Source: CALGYY01 sp963678485 (GTDB lineage Bacteria > Bacteroidota > Bacteroidia > Bacteroidales > CAIWKO01). From it: a DNA stretch of 64,000 nucleotides. The translations under genes and the position numbers were made by a program. Of the stretch, positions 1 through 8,123 are shown piece after piece; the first letter of the stretch is position 1, and every line of letters starts with the position of its first letter. Location: assembly GCA_963678485.1 (NCBI GenBank), contig OY782882.1:1116001-1180000 (forward strand). The letters are read 5' to 3'. The notes under the pieces were generated by a model that saw only the letters and a list, made by a program, of their open reading frames with translations, did no database searches and was not told where the DNA came from.

Positions 1-55
1 GGGAAAAAACTAATATTCAGAAAGGATAAAAATAAGCGGCACAAATGCTCGAAAA

Positions 56-2494
56 TCAGTGCTTGGACTGTTTGCGACGCAAATACTGGTAATCAAGATA
101 ATAAAGTACTTTTATAGAAAGACTATTTAGCTGATCGCTTGCGAAGGTGCGTTTGATATTGTCTAAATAATTCCAGATTACGCGATTTTCATCTTCAAGT
201 ATGGAATTTTTATAGGTGATATCGAGACTGCTGCCGGGAGCGAATTGCCATTTGAACATCAGGTCCACATTAAAGGCGTTATAATTAAAATCATAATCAG
301 TGGAACCAAAATAAGAATCGTTCATTTCAAGTTTACCAGACTCAAGAAGTGTATAGAAACGATCATAGGTTGCCATAGCCCAGTAATATCTCAAGCGCAG
401 CGCAAGAGAGAGGTTGTTACGAAACATATATCTACCTTCGAGTAATTGTTCAATCTCCATCAAATCACGATTCCCGAAAATGACTGCGCTGGTATCTGTT
501 GTCGCAAAACCCTTGTCGTTCCAGCATTGCAACAAGCGAAGCGTATATGTAAAAAACAATCGATCGTTTGGACGTACCAATGGTGTAAGTGTAGCTTCAA
601 TTCGTCGTGCAGGATCATCAATGGTACTTATCCAGGTAAAATCCCCGTCAAGAGCAAAGGCTTTTCTGTAGTCGCTGGAAAATCCGAAATAGGCATAATA
701 GTATGGCTCGCAGAAATAGGCTCTTCCTGGAACTCTGGGCTCGTAGTAATCATATACATGTAATGGATCCAATCCAATTCCATCCCAAAAAGTAAGATAA
801 TTTTTAAAGGTCTGTGAGTTGCTCAAATCCACTTCAAAGTTGGTCAGTTTTCCAGTAGTAGCATTGTCCCGTTCAGTAATCGTAAGGGCCGTAGAAAGAT
901 CCCTCACTATGCCAAATGGTTCAAAAATTCGATACGCAAAATATCCGGTATGTCGTGTTTCATTATTTTGAAACATCAGACCAAAATCATTATCGTCATA
1001 ATTTTTACTGATCGCTTCACGGGAAAGACTGAAATTGATTTTTCCAGTGACTTTACCAAAAGATGCATAATAACGATATCCCAGCTGATTCTCGTAGACA
1101 TCAGACGGATCGCTGGTATTACGATGAAACAATTGACTCAGCGCTGCACTGCCAGTAAACCGCCAGGTGTTTGTTTTATCGTTAATCGTTGTACCGGCAC
1201 CGGTTACATTGGCATCATCCCAGCCGTGATTACGGCTAACATTGGTATTGATAAGGTAAACACTGGAATTATTTTTCATTGTCTGATCAACAACCGCAAT
1301 GTTGTAGTTCGTCAGAGGCTCAGTGAGTATCTTGCGTTTTGAACCCGAGCTATCTTCGATAACTGCGTACATATTATCGGTGATTGCATTAAAAATACCA
1401 ATGGCAGTCCCCTTTTTACCTCTTCCTGAAAACTTGGTCGCATTGATGAGTTTAACCTGACCCGGATTTTTTTTCACGAACTCTCCTTCGCGCAAAGAAT
1501 CTTCAATATCATATAAGCCCGATGGTTCCTTACCAATACGGCGTGAATAGAAGTGTCCGCCTTTTTGAAACAGTTCAATGCCTTCGTTGAAAAATGGTCT
1601 GTTTTCGCTGTATTGCGTTTCGAAGGCGGTAATATTTTTTACCAGATTATCGCTTTGCACCTGACTGAAATCGGGCAGTAAGGTCATATCCAAAGTAAAA
1701 CTTTCATCAACGCCCCACTTCAGGTCAAGACCGCCACTGTAGGAACCTGAGAGGTTCGACTTTCCATCGACATTATATGGATAATGCTCACCATACAGTG
1801 AAAGGTAGGGTGTGACAGACAGTCGCAATGGGGCTTTGATGGCACTGATGCCTTCCATTTTCCCCCAATAAGGCAAATCATTGGCAACTCCTTTTTCAAC
1901 AAGTGCCCATTGGTCTGTTTCGCGAAAGCGCCGTAAGCCGCGAGTAATCTGCAATCCCCAACATTGCACATCGGTATTAGGAAACCTCAAGGCAGAGTAT
2001 GGGATTCGGAATTCAGCAATCCAACCCGAATCGGTAATATTGCATGCGCTGGACCAGACCGGATTATAGGTTTCATCGTTGATACGATAGTCGGTTTGTA
2101 CACCTGAGGCGGTCACGGAAAAAACATAGGCATCAACCTGAGTATTATATGTATCAAAGCAAATAGTGAATGCATCTGCATTCAGCATATCGTCGCGATT
2201 CCCCAGTTGATGAAGAATGCTGTCGGGAGCAGTGTCGTACATCATTGCTCCTACAAAAATGGCATTATCGCTATATAGTATTTTTACTTCAGTTCGCTGT
2301 CGTGGCTTGGCCTTGAAAACGGGCACATACTGCGTAAACGATGTGACAGCCGTTGCGAGCTTCCAGCAAGCTTCATCGAGTTTGCCATCGATGCGGGGAT
2401 TCTCAACGGTACGCGTTGCAGTCATAACAGGACGCACTGTTTGCGCCATCAGCGTGCTTGGAAGGAAGAGTATGAGTAGAAGTATTTTTCGCAT
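56..2494 (-). CDS. DUF5916 outer-membrane beta-barrel protein with CBM9-like N-terminus
   Basis: An 812-residue protein with a signal peptide (MRKILLLILFLPSTLMAQ, cleavage after the AQ-type site). The first ~200 residues resemble a family-9 carbohydrate-binding-like fold (IDGKLDEACW near residue 35, then a DAFTICFDTYN segment), as in DUF5916 proteins. The rest is rich in alternating aromatic and polar strands (residues ~230-812) typical of an outer-membrane beta-barrel. DUF5916 proteins are widespread in Bacteroidota; their substrate is not established, so no reaction is assigned. The gene stands alone, with 264 bp separating it from the downstream thioredoxin pair. Full length with no frameshift. 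Family assignment is by recognition of sequence features, not a database search. Confidence 0.8.
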   Translation of the reverse strand: MRKILLLILFLPSTLMAQTVRPVMTATRTVENPRIDGKLDEACWKLATAVTSFTQYVPVFKAKPRQRTEVKILYSDNAIFVGAMMYDTAPDSILHQLGNRDDMLNADAFTICFDTYNTQVDAYVFSVTASGVQTDYRINDETYNPVWSSACNITDSGWIAEFRIPYSALRFPNTDVQCWGLQITRGLRRFRETDQWALVEKGVANDLPYWGKMEGISAIKAPLRLSVTPYLSLYGEHYPYNVDGKSNLSGSYSGGLDLKWGVDESFTLDMTLLPDFSQVQSDNLVKNITAFETQYSENRPFFNEGIELFQKGGHFYSRRIGKEPSGLYDIEDSLREGEFVKKNPGQVKLINATKFSGRGKKGTAIGIFNAITDNMYAVIEDSSGSKRKILTEPLTNYNIAVVDQTMKNNSSVYLINTNVSRNHGWDDANVTGAGTTINDKTNTWRFTGSAALSQLFHRNTSDPSDVYENQLGYRYYASFGKVTGKINFSLSREAISKNYDDNDFGLMFQNNETRHTGYFAYRIFEPFGIVRDLSTALTITERDNATTGKLTNFEVDLSNSQTFKNYLTFWDGIGLDPLHVYDYYEPRVPGRAYFCEPYYYAYFGFSSDYRKAFALDGDFTWISTIDDPARRIEATLTPLVRPNDRLFFTYTLRLLQCWNDKGFATTDTSAVIFGNRDLMEIEQLLEGRYMFRNNLSLALRLRYYWAMATYDRFYTLLESGKLEMNDSYFGSTDYDFNYNAFNVDLMFKWQFAPGSSLDITYKNSILEDENRVIWNYLDNIKRTFASDQLNSLSIKVLYYLDYQYLRRKQSKH

Positions 2495-2758
2495 ATGGTC
2501 TTAAGAAAACGAAAATACGTCGAATTAGTGAGTTGAAGAAAATTTGAAAAGAGTTTTAACAAATTATTATAGGTCAGGTGCGAATGTGGGGATGAGGGGG
2601 GCTAAAACCAGCCCATTTAATCATCCTACTTAATTTATTCCGATCACAACTACTTTCATATGTCCAACCTATCCATACCTATATAGCCCTGCACCCAAAA
2701 ACAAGTGAGGGCAATGCATAAAATGGACTGCTTTGCTTTAGAAAAATGATGGCACTAC

Positions 2759-3115
2759 TTATTGCACACCAAGCAGCACTTCATCGATGGCTTGTTTAAA
2801 GGAGGCCTTGGGCATTGCTCCTGCCATCATTTGTGGTTCACCTTCCATCGGGATAAACAACAGACTTGGAATGCTTCGGATACCAAAGATTCCGGCTAGT
2901 TCCTGCTCCGCTTCAGTATCAACTTTATAAATATTGATTTTTCCTTCGTATTCAATAGCAAGCTCTTCGAGAATAGGCGCCACCATTTTGCAGGGTCCGC
3001 ACCAATCGGCATAGAAATCAATCAAACAAGGCAAGGAGCCTGCAAATTTCCACTCCTGATGCTTTTCGAAATCGAAGACTTTACTGATAAATGTTTCCTT
3101 ATTTAGATGTTCCAT
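2759..3115 (-). CDS. Thioredoxin (cytoplasmic type)
   Basis: A 118-residue single-domain thioredoxin. The active site WCGPCK is at residues 38-43 and the cis-proline (SIP) at about 83. There is no signal peptide or lipobox, so it should act in the cytoplasm as a protein disulfide reductase. It starts 8 bp after the stop of the upstream lipoprotein thioredoxin, and the two share the FDF...W.F/Y lead-in and about 40% of the domain by eye, so they look like a tandem duplication and a two-gene operon. Several thioredoxins per genome are usual in Bacteroidota, so a trxA symbol is not asserted. Confidence 0.9.
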   Translation of the reverse strand: MEHLNKETFISKVFDFEKHQEWKFAGSLPCLIDFYADWCGPCKMVAPILEELAIEYEGKINIYKVDTEAEQELAGIFGIRSIPSLLFIPMEGEPQMMAGAMPKASFKQAIDEVLLGVQ

Positions 3116-3123
3116 CTCTTTTA

Positions 3124-3645
3124 TTATTTCAATAATACTGATTTGATTAATGATTCGTAATGTTCCTTGGTGTTGGCACCAACGATCATCTGATAATCAC
3201 CTTTGATTGGACAAAGCATCACAGCGGGAATAGCATTGATTTCGTAGAACATTGCAAGATCCTGAGCATTATCAGTATTGACTTTATAAACATATATTTG
3301 ATCTTTGTAGGTTGCTGCAAACTCCTTCATAAAAGGAGCAATCATTTTGCATGGTCCGCACCAATCGGCATAAAAATCAATGATTGCAGGCTTATCGCCT
3401 TTATATTTCCACTTACCCCCTTTACGGAAATCAAATACGTTCTTTGCAAAATCATCTTCAGAAATACTTATTGGTTTCCCCTCTGAAGGTGGGTTGTTAT
3501 CTACAGTTGCATTTTGTTGAGTAGTAGTGGTGGTGGTTTCAACCACTCCATTTTTATCAACATCAGCTGGTTTATTTTTATCTGTTCCCGGTGTGCAAGA
3601 AAAGAGTACAACACCCATTAGCGCAACGATACACAATTTTTTCAT
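3124..3645 (-). CDS. Thioredoxin-domain lipoprotein
   Basis: A 173-residue protein with a type II signal peptide (lipobox LFSC, Cys17 as lipidation site), then a low-complexity linker (residues ~20-58, including a run of six threonines) and a thioredoxin domain. The active site WCGPCK is at residues 95-100 and cis-proline follows in NAIPAV. The architecture places the redox domain outside the cytoplasm, tethered to a membrane, where it could reduce or isomerise disulfides in exported proteins; that role is inferred. It is the upstream member of a tandem pair with the cytoplasmic-type thioredoxin. A MITE-like element begins only 11 bp upstream of its start codon, so its promoter must lie within or beyond that element. 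Confidence 0.88.
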   Translation of the reverse strand: MKKLCIVALMGVVLFSCTPGTDKNKPADVDKNGVVETTTTTTQQNATVDNNPPSEGKPISISEDDFAKNVFDFRKGGKWKYKGDKPAIIDFYADWCGPCKMIAPFMKEFAATYKDQIYVYKVNTDNAQDLAMFYEINAIPAVMLCPIKGDYQMIVGANTKEHYESLIKSVLLK

Positions 3646-3656
3646 AAAATTTATAT

Positions 3657-3787
3657 TTAGTGTCTGTCCATAAAGTCCGTCTGCGGCGTTGTCCTCTCGT
3701 TGTCGGTTAGTCGATTACCCCCAGTAAACTCCTACCCGCCAACACTTCGGACGCCTTGCATCCGAAGCTTTATGATCAGCCACTGAG
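3657..3787. mobile_element. MITE-like element with terminal inverted repeats (copy 1)
   Basis: The left end AGTGTCTGTCCATAAAG (3659-3675) and the reverse complement of the right end, AGTGGCTGATCATAAAG (right end at 3768-3784), match at 14 of 17 positions. The unit is about 131 bp and lacks an ORF. A 7-bp direct repeat TTTATAT flanks it (3650-3656 and 3788-3794), consistent with a target-site duplication, although that sequence is AT-rich and could recur by chance. A perfect 7-bp hairpin (CTTCGGA/TCCGAAG, 3745-3751 and 3761-3767) lies inside. The left 55 bp recur at 4972-5026 with 48 of 55 identities and no gaps. Features are read directly; calling it a non-autonomous transposable element is inference. 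Confidence 0.6.
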
Positions 3788-3918
3788 TTTATATACGGAT
3801 TCTATTTAGTTTTACAAAGGTAACTATTTTCATGGTTGGATATATTGCAACAAGCACCAAACTCATTCATTAGAGAAGATATTTGTCGAAGCAAACTTTT
3901 GGAAAATATATTCATCAT

Positions 3919-4950
3919 CTACTTAAATTCTGCAGGAGGAAATTCTTCTCGTCCATCAGCAAAGCGCGCAAAGCGGCCTTTATCACGAGGATGCACAGGA
4001 TCTGGTCTATCCCATGGCCAGCCACCAAATTGAGTTTTTCTGTAATCATTAAATGTTTGTTGTATCTCAGCTTCAGTGTTCATCACAAAAGGTCCGTACT
4101 GAACAACGGGTTCCGCAATTGGCCTTCCCTGTAGCAACAGCAAGTGTGCAACATTTTCGCCATTTCGAAATAGCACATCCGTTTCAGCGACCAGCTCAAT
4201 GGCATGATTTACATCCACTATGGTTGAATCAACTTCGATGGAGGATCCTTCATAGAAGTAAACAGTTCTGTTCGAACCCTTGGCTGCAGCTGGCAATACC
4301 CATTCGGCACCGGGATCTAAGGCAATAAGATGAATATCGACCGCATTTACAGCATCTGTTGCCCATGAATCCGGGGCAGGCTCTAATGCAGTAACATCTC
4401 CCACCTTCCCTGCAATTATCCGAATACGCGTATTCTTGCCGTTATTGTCCGTTAGTAAAACTTGCGGAATATTCTCGCTCCACAACATTTTATAATGCGG
4501 CTCCACCATCTTCTTTGCAGCAGGAAGGTTGAGCCATATCTGAAAAAGTTCACATGGATTATCAGCATCCTTATTAAGTAGTGGAAACATTTCAGCATGC
4601 TGCATTCCGCAACCCGCAGTCATCCATTGCACATCTCCTGCGCCGTATCGACCGGCAGCACCAAAGGAATCGGAATGATCGACCAAACCTTTAACAACCA
4701 CCGTTACCGTTTCAAAACCACGATGAGGGTGCTCAGGAAAACCCGGGACTACATGCCCATGGTACATTCTAAAACCATCCTTAAGAGTAAAATCTTCCCC
4801 AATAGCACGGCCGGCCAGCGATACAGCAGGCCCCATCTGTTCATTGGCTTTAGGAAAATTATCGAGGTGATGAGCGCAAAACAGGAAAGGATCAGCTGTT
4901 TCGAAATGAAGTCCAATTGGCTTTAGCGACTTTATCAAGTGGGTTTTCAT
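3919..4950 (-). CDS. Pirin family protein
   Basis: A 343-residue bicupin. The N-terminal cupin carries the pirin metal-site motifs: PEHPHRGFETVT (residues ~75) with the two histidines, and GCGMQHAEMF (~115) with His and Glu. Length is slightly above the usual 280-300 residues, with extra sequence at the C-terminus (a WPWDRPDPVHPRDKGRF segment). Pirins are metal-binding proteins; some have quercetinase activity and others act as regulators, and sequence alone does not decide. The gene is monocistronic in appearance. A truncated relative of the MITE-like element ends 16 bp upstream of the start codon; TAAATTTG, a match to the TAnnTTTG -7 box, lies between the two. Confidence 0.88.
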   Translation of the reverse strand: MKTHLIKSLKPIGLHFETADPFLFCAHHLDNFPKANEQMGPAVSLAGRAIGEDFTLKDGFRMYHGHVVPGFPEHPHRGFETVTVVVKGLVDHSDSFGAAGRYGAGDVQWMTAGCGMQHAEMFPLLNKDADNPCELFQIWLNLPAAKKMVEPHYKMLWSENIPQVLLTDNNGKNTRIRIIAGKVGDVTALEPAPDSWATDAVNAVDIHLIALDPGAEWVLPAAAKGSNRTVYFYEGSSIEVDSTIVDVNHAIELVAETDVLFRNGENVAHLLLLQGRPIAEPVVQYGPFVMNTEAEIQQTFNDYRKTQFGGWPWDRPDPVHPRDKGRFARFADGREEFPPAEFK

Positions 4951-4966
4951 AGCTACAAATTTAGTT

Positions 4967-5068
4967 AGTGGCTGACCATAAATTCCGTCTGCGGCGTTGT
5001 CCTCGTATTGTCGGGCAGTCGATTACGCCTTCGTCTCTAAATTTCAAGGTTTGTGCAAAAAGTCCGTC
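4967..5068. repeat. Truncated relative of the MITE-like element (copy 2)
   Basis: The terminal repeat AGTGGCTGACCATAAA (4967-4982) matches the right terminus of copy 1 with one difference in 16, and 4972-5026 aligns without gaps to 3664-3718 (48/55 identical). The matching right end (CAGCCACT) is absent, so this copy is truncated or rearranged. A second left-end-like stretch in the same orientation, TTGTGCAAAAAGTCCGTC (5051-5068), matches the copy 1 terminus at 15 of 18 positions, suggesting a nested or composite remnant. The repeat lies between the coiled-coil protein gene and the pirin gene. Confidence 0.55.
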
Positions 5069-5101
5069 CAAAGGCAATACAGCGGTTAATCGAAAGACAA
5101 A

Positions 5102-5815
5102 TTATTTTTTACCTGAAATACTTTTCCTTTTTTCTTCAAGTGCTTTCAACAAGGTTTTTTTCTGCTCTATCGTTTCCTTCATCGTTGGGATCATTTCTTT
5201 ATTGCGCTGGATTGTGGCATTGTTTTTTTCGATTTGCTTTTGCAGATCCTCGATTGTTTTTGCAGCCTTTTCATTTTCATCTCCAAGTTTTTTAATTTCC
5301 TTTTCCATTGAAGACTGTTCCTTTACACTGGCATCGATCACTTTTTGTTTCTCTTTAATCAGCCCATCGTAATTAGCCACCATAAAGGATTTCACAAAAT
5401 CAATCACTAAGGTTTTAAGTTTTTTAAAATCCTCCGGATGCTCAGAAGCCGAAAAATAAATGGCGCCACCAGCAGCAGCCGTAACGATCATTTCACAACC
5501 TTCAGCGGTGAGCTTATAGGTCGTAAGCAAATTGAATGTTGCAGCCGAAACACTAGGGATGCTGGCGTTTTCAACACTAACTTCATTACGTCCAGTATTC
5601 ACCTTTAGTTTAAAGTTCTTTTTCAAATATGCAGCCCATGCGCTTTGCAGAGGTTTGATTTCAGCATCACAGGCAACAGAAAATCCGGGTCGCTTTTCCT
5701 TATCAATTTTCACATTCAAATCAACGGCTTTTATCTCTTGTGCTACTGAAGTCCGCGGTACGAGTAGTAGAAAAATTACTGTCGTTATTGCAATCAATGA
5801 AATTGTTTTTTTCAT
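5102..5815 (-). CDS. Secreted coiled-coil protein of unknown function
   Basis: I do not recognise this 237-residue protein. It has a signal peptide (MKKTISLIAITTVIFLLLVPRTSVAQ), a globular part of ~120 residues (about 27-150) and a long Lys/Glu-rich C-terminal helix (about 150-237) with the heptad-like spacing of a coiled coil (KEQSSMEKEIKKL, ENEKAAKTIEDL). There is no lipobox and no membrane segment after the signal, so it is probably periplasmic or envelope-associated. It lies downstream of the rubrerythrin gene in the same direction but is separated from it by a strong hairpin, so it is probably transcribed at least partly on its own. Confidence 0.75.
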   Translation of the reverse strand: MKKTISLIAITTVIFLLLVPRTSVAQEIKAVDLNVKIDKEKRPGFSVACDAEIKPLQSAWAAYLKKNFKLKVNTGRNEVSVENASIPSVSAATFNLLTTYKLTAEGCEMIVTAAAGGAIYFSASEHPEDFKKLKTLVIDFVKSFMVANYDGLIKEKQKVIDASVKEQSSMEKEIKKLGDENEKAAKTIEDLQKQIEKNNATIQRNKEMIPTMKETIEQKKTLLKALEEKRKSISGKK

Positions 5816-5831
5816 AGGAGCTTTTTAAAAT

Positions 5832-5862
5832 GCAACAAGGAATCATGATGATTCCCTGTTGC
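5832..5862 (-). terminator. Intergenic hairpin downstream of rubrerythrin
   Basis: Arms 5832-5845 and 5849-5862 form a 14-bp stem with a 3-nt loop. The only imperfect pair is an A/C mismatch on the plus strand that becomes a G-U wobble in RNA made from the minus strand, so the structure favours the minus-strand transcript. The following minus-strand stretch is only moderately T-rich (ATTTT), so it may be a weak terminator or an RNA-stabilising hairpin between the rubrerythrin and coiled-coil protein genes. Confidence 0.6.
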
Positions 5863-5875
5863 GTAATTTATGATT

Positions 5876-6454
5876 CTAGTAATTATCTTCTCTAACTTGC
5901 ATAAATGCTTTTGGATGCAGGCATGCTGGGCAGTTTTCGAGTGCCTTCACTGATTCATACACATAACCACAATTAATACAATACCACCAAACTTTTCCAT
6001 CTTTCATAAACACTTTGTCCTCAGAAATATTCTGCAATAGCTTCAGATAGCGACGTTCGTGTTCTGCTTCAACCTTTGCAATCATTTTAAATGCAGTAGC
6101 GATTTCAGGAAAACCTTCCTCTTTTGCAATTTCTGCAAACATGGGATAGAGCAATTCCCATTCTTCGTGTTCGCCTTCTGCTGCGGCTTTCAGATTTTCT
6201 GCGGTAGTTCCGATTTTCCCTGCAGGATAGGTTGCAGTGATTTCAAGTGGACCTCCTTCGAGAAAGCTAAAGAAGCGTTTTGCATGTTGTTTTTCCTGAT
6301 TAGCTGTTTCCATAAAAATTGCAGCCATTTGCTCGTAACCTTCTTTTTTGGCGACTTTAGCAAAAAACTCATAACGATTTCTTGCCTGAGATTCTCCGGC
6401 AAATGATTTAAGCAGGTTTTGCTCGGTACGTGTTCCTTTTAATGATTTTTCCAT
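5876..6454 (-). CDS. Rubrerythrin
   Basis: A 192-residue rubrerythrin, the usual family length. The N-terminal ferritin-like four-helix domain has the di-iron ligands: GESQARNRY (Glu21), EKQH (residues 54-57), GEHEEW and EAEH (about residue 130). The C-terminal rubredoxin-like domain has CINCGYVY and CPACLHPKAF, which bind a single iron. Rubrerythrins reduce hydrogen peroxide in the cytoplasm using electrons from rubredoxin. The gene starts 17 bp after the flavin reductase-rubredoxin fusion, a likely electron donor, and the two probably share a transcript. Confidence 0.95.
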   Translation of the reverse strand: MEKSLKGTRTEQNLLKSFAGESQARNRYEFFAKVAKKEGYEQMAAIFMETANQEKQHAKRFFSFLEGGPLEITATYPAGKIGTTAENLKAAAEGEHEEWELLYPMFAEIAKEEGFPEIATAFKMIAKVEAEHERRYLKLLQNISEDKVFMKDGKVWWYCINCGYVYESVKALENCPACLHPKAFMQVREDNY

Positions 6455-6471
6455 AATTATTAATTTAGTAT

Positions 6472-7149
6472 TTATATTTGAATGAAATCAGTTTTTTCAG
6501 CTCCACAAAGAGGACAAACCCAATCGTCGGGCAGTTCGTCGAAAGGTATTTCTTCCTCAGCATCATCATAAATATAACCACATGCCAGACATTTATATTT
6601 CTTAGCTGTGTTTGATTCATGTGTTTTGGTGAGTAATTCTTTATTTACATAAGTTGGTGCATTCTTAGGTGCCACGCCCTTTTTCACCTGTCGATAATAT
6701 TGATACGTTAATGGAGACTTTGTATCATCAATGATTTCGCATTGTACCAGGTCTGCAATAAACATCCAATGCGTTCCGAGATCTATAGTGTTTATCACCT
6801 TACATTCCATGAATGCAATGGTATCATTCAGTACAATAGGCACAGAAGTTTCTCCCTCGCGAAGCTCAATGCCTTCCATTTTATTTATATCTCTTCCGCT
6901 TTTGTAACCAAAGCGACTGAGAATATCCATAGAGCATTGTTCAGCAAGAATAGAAACTGAAAACACACCACTTTGCTGAATCAATGCTGCAGTATAATTA
7001 TTTTTACTGCAGCAGTTGGCAAACCTTGCAGGCTCTGCTGTTACTTGAAAAATTGTATTGGAGATATAGCCATTCGCCTTTTGCATGGTGCCTGAACTCA
7101 CGATATAGAGTCCGTAAGATATTTTGAATAAGGCTTCGACTTGTATCAT
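6472..7149 (-). CDS. Flavin reductase-like / rubredoxin fusion protein
   Basis: A 225-residue two-domain protein. Residues ~1-160 match the FMN-binding flavin reductase-like domain (GYISNTIFQVTAEPARFA, then SVSILAEQC). Residues ~183-225 are a rubredoxin (YKCLACGYIYDD ... DDWVCPLCGA), with the two CxxCG knuckles that bind iron; the loop between them is shorter than in classical rubredoxins. Such fusions, sometimes called high-molecular-weight rubredoxin, pass electrons from NAD(P)H through FMN to rubredoxin and on to acceptors such as rubrerythrin or flavodiiron proteins. Position directly upstream of rubrerythrin supports this. The start codon lies 20 bp downstream of a good -7 box. Confidence 0.92.
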   Translation of the reverse strand: MIQVEALFKISYGLYIVSSGTMQKANGYISNTIFQVTAEPARFANCCSKNNYTAALIQQSGVFSVSILAEQCSMDILSRFGYKSGRDINKMEGIELREGETSVPIVLNDTIAFMECKVINTIDLGTHWMFIADLVQCEIIDDTKSPLTYQYYRQVKKGVAPKNAPTYVNKELLTKTHESNTAKKYKCLACGYIYDDAEEEIPFDELPDDWVCPLCGAEKTDFIQI

Positions 7150-7169
7150 TTTGCAATTATTATTATGAC

Positions 7170-7177
7170 CAAAGATA
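7170..7177 (-). promoter_or_regulatory. -7 box of the rubredoxin-fusion/rubrerythrin operon
   Basis: On the minus strand the sequence is TATCTTTG, a full match to the Bacteroidota TAnnTTTG element, 20 bp before the start codon. No clear TTTG is seen in the -33 region. Confidence 0.5.
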
Positions 7178-7230
7178 ACACATTTTACTAAATGAATTAC
7201 TTCTTTTCATCAATGCTGCAGCAGGAAGTT

Positions 7231-8118
7231 CTACAAACCCCGCATCCATTCAGGACGTAGCGAACCCGTATTATTCAACGCGAATTCAATTTGCCCGAGC
7301 AGTTTTTCCTGATCTCTGTTAAGAATACCCTTCAGACTAAGATAATTTGAAGCATGATCGCTGCGAAAAATGGTTTCCTTTAACTGCAGTTGTTTGATCA
7401 TTGTCTGCAACTCAATCAGCAGCTCCTTTTTATCGGGCAACTCGAACGGAAGTCCCAGTCTATTTCTGTAATGCTTCTCGCCAAAAGGGAAGCTCAACAC
7501 CAGTGTTGAAGCGAAATGTGGTTGAGTTTCGTTGAGCACTTTCGCAGATTCTACAGCATGAGAATGCATCCGTTCTTTCCCGCCAAGTCCGGTAAGTATC
7601 ATGACCGAGCTTTGAATTCCCGCATCGTGTGCGCGAAGCAATCCTTCAACGGTCGATTTGAATGTTTCTCCTTTTTTATTGCGTTCCAGCACCACATCGT
7701 CACCAGATTCAATACCCACATAAATAATTTTCAATCCTGCATCGTGCAATTCCTTGAGTTCTTGTGGCGATTTAGTAAGAAGATTCCGTGTGCTTGCATA
7801 GATACCCACTCGATTAAGCTTAGGAAATGATGTCTTAAGCAGTGTCAATATTTCAAGCAGTCGTTCAGAGGAAAGTACCATAGCGTCGCCATCTGCAAGA
7901 AAGACTTTGCGTGTATCTGGAAGTAAGGCGGCTGTTTTTTCAATATCCTCAATATTTTTTTCTCTTTTCTTTGCTTTGAAATCCTTGGTAGAATACATTT
8001 CGCAAAAAGCGCATTGATTCCACGAGCAGCCTTTGGTAATCTGGAAAATCAAGGAATAGGCCTCGCTGGGCGGGCGAAACAGGGGCTCTTCATACTTCAA
8101 GGGGAATCGCATAATCAC
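7231..8118 (-). CDS. Radical SAM protein of unknown substrate
   Basis: A 295-residue radical SAM enzyme. The cluster-binding motif near residue 31 reads CSWNQCAFC, i.e. CX4CX2C rather than the commoner CX3CX2C; this spacing is seen in one recognised sub-group with a GCSxNxCxFCxMY signature. Further family features are LADGDAMVL (about residue 75) and GIESGDDVVLERNKKG (about residue 140). There is no B12 or SPASM domain and the substrate cannot be inferred. The gene begins 5 bp after the DUF59 gene and follows sufB, so it is probably co-transcribed with Fe-S assembly genes. Confidence 0.85.
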   Translation of the reverse strand: MIMRFPLKYEEPLFRPPSEAYSLIFQITKGCSWNQCAFCEMYSTKDFKAKKREKNIEDIEKTAALLPDTRKVFLADGDAMVLSSERLLEILTLLKTSFPKLNRVGIYASTRNLLTKSPQELKELHDAGLKIIYVGIESGDDVVLERNKKGETFKSTVEGLLRAHDAGIQSSVMILTGLGGKERMHSHAVESAKVLNETQPHFASTLVLSFPFGEKHYRNRLGLPFELPDKKELLIELQTMIKQLQLKETIFRSDHASNYLSLKGILNRDQEKLLGQIEFALNNTGSLRPEWMRGL

Positions 8119-8123
8119 AGATT

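Noticed and set aside
4968..5372. Plus-strand ORF of 134 codons starting in the repeat
   Set aside because: It crosses the repeat and runs antisense to the coiled-coil protein gene, with a composition typical of a shadow frame.
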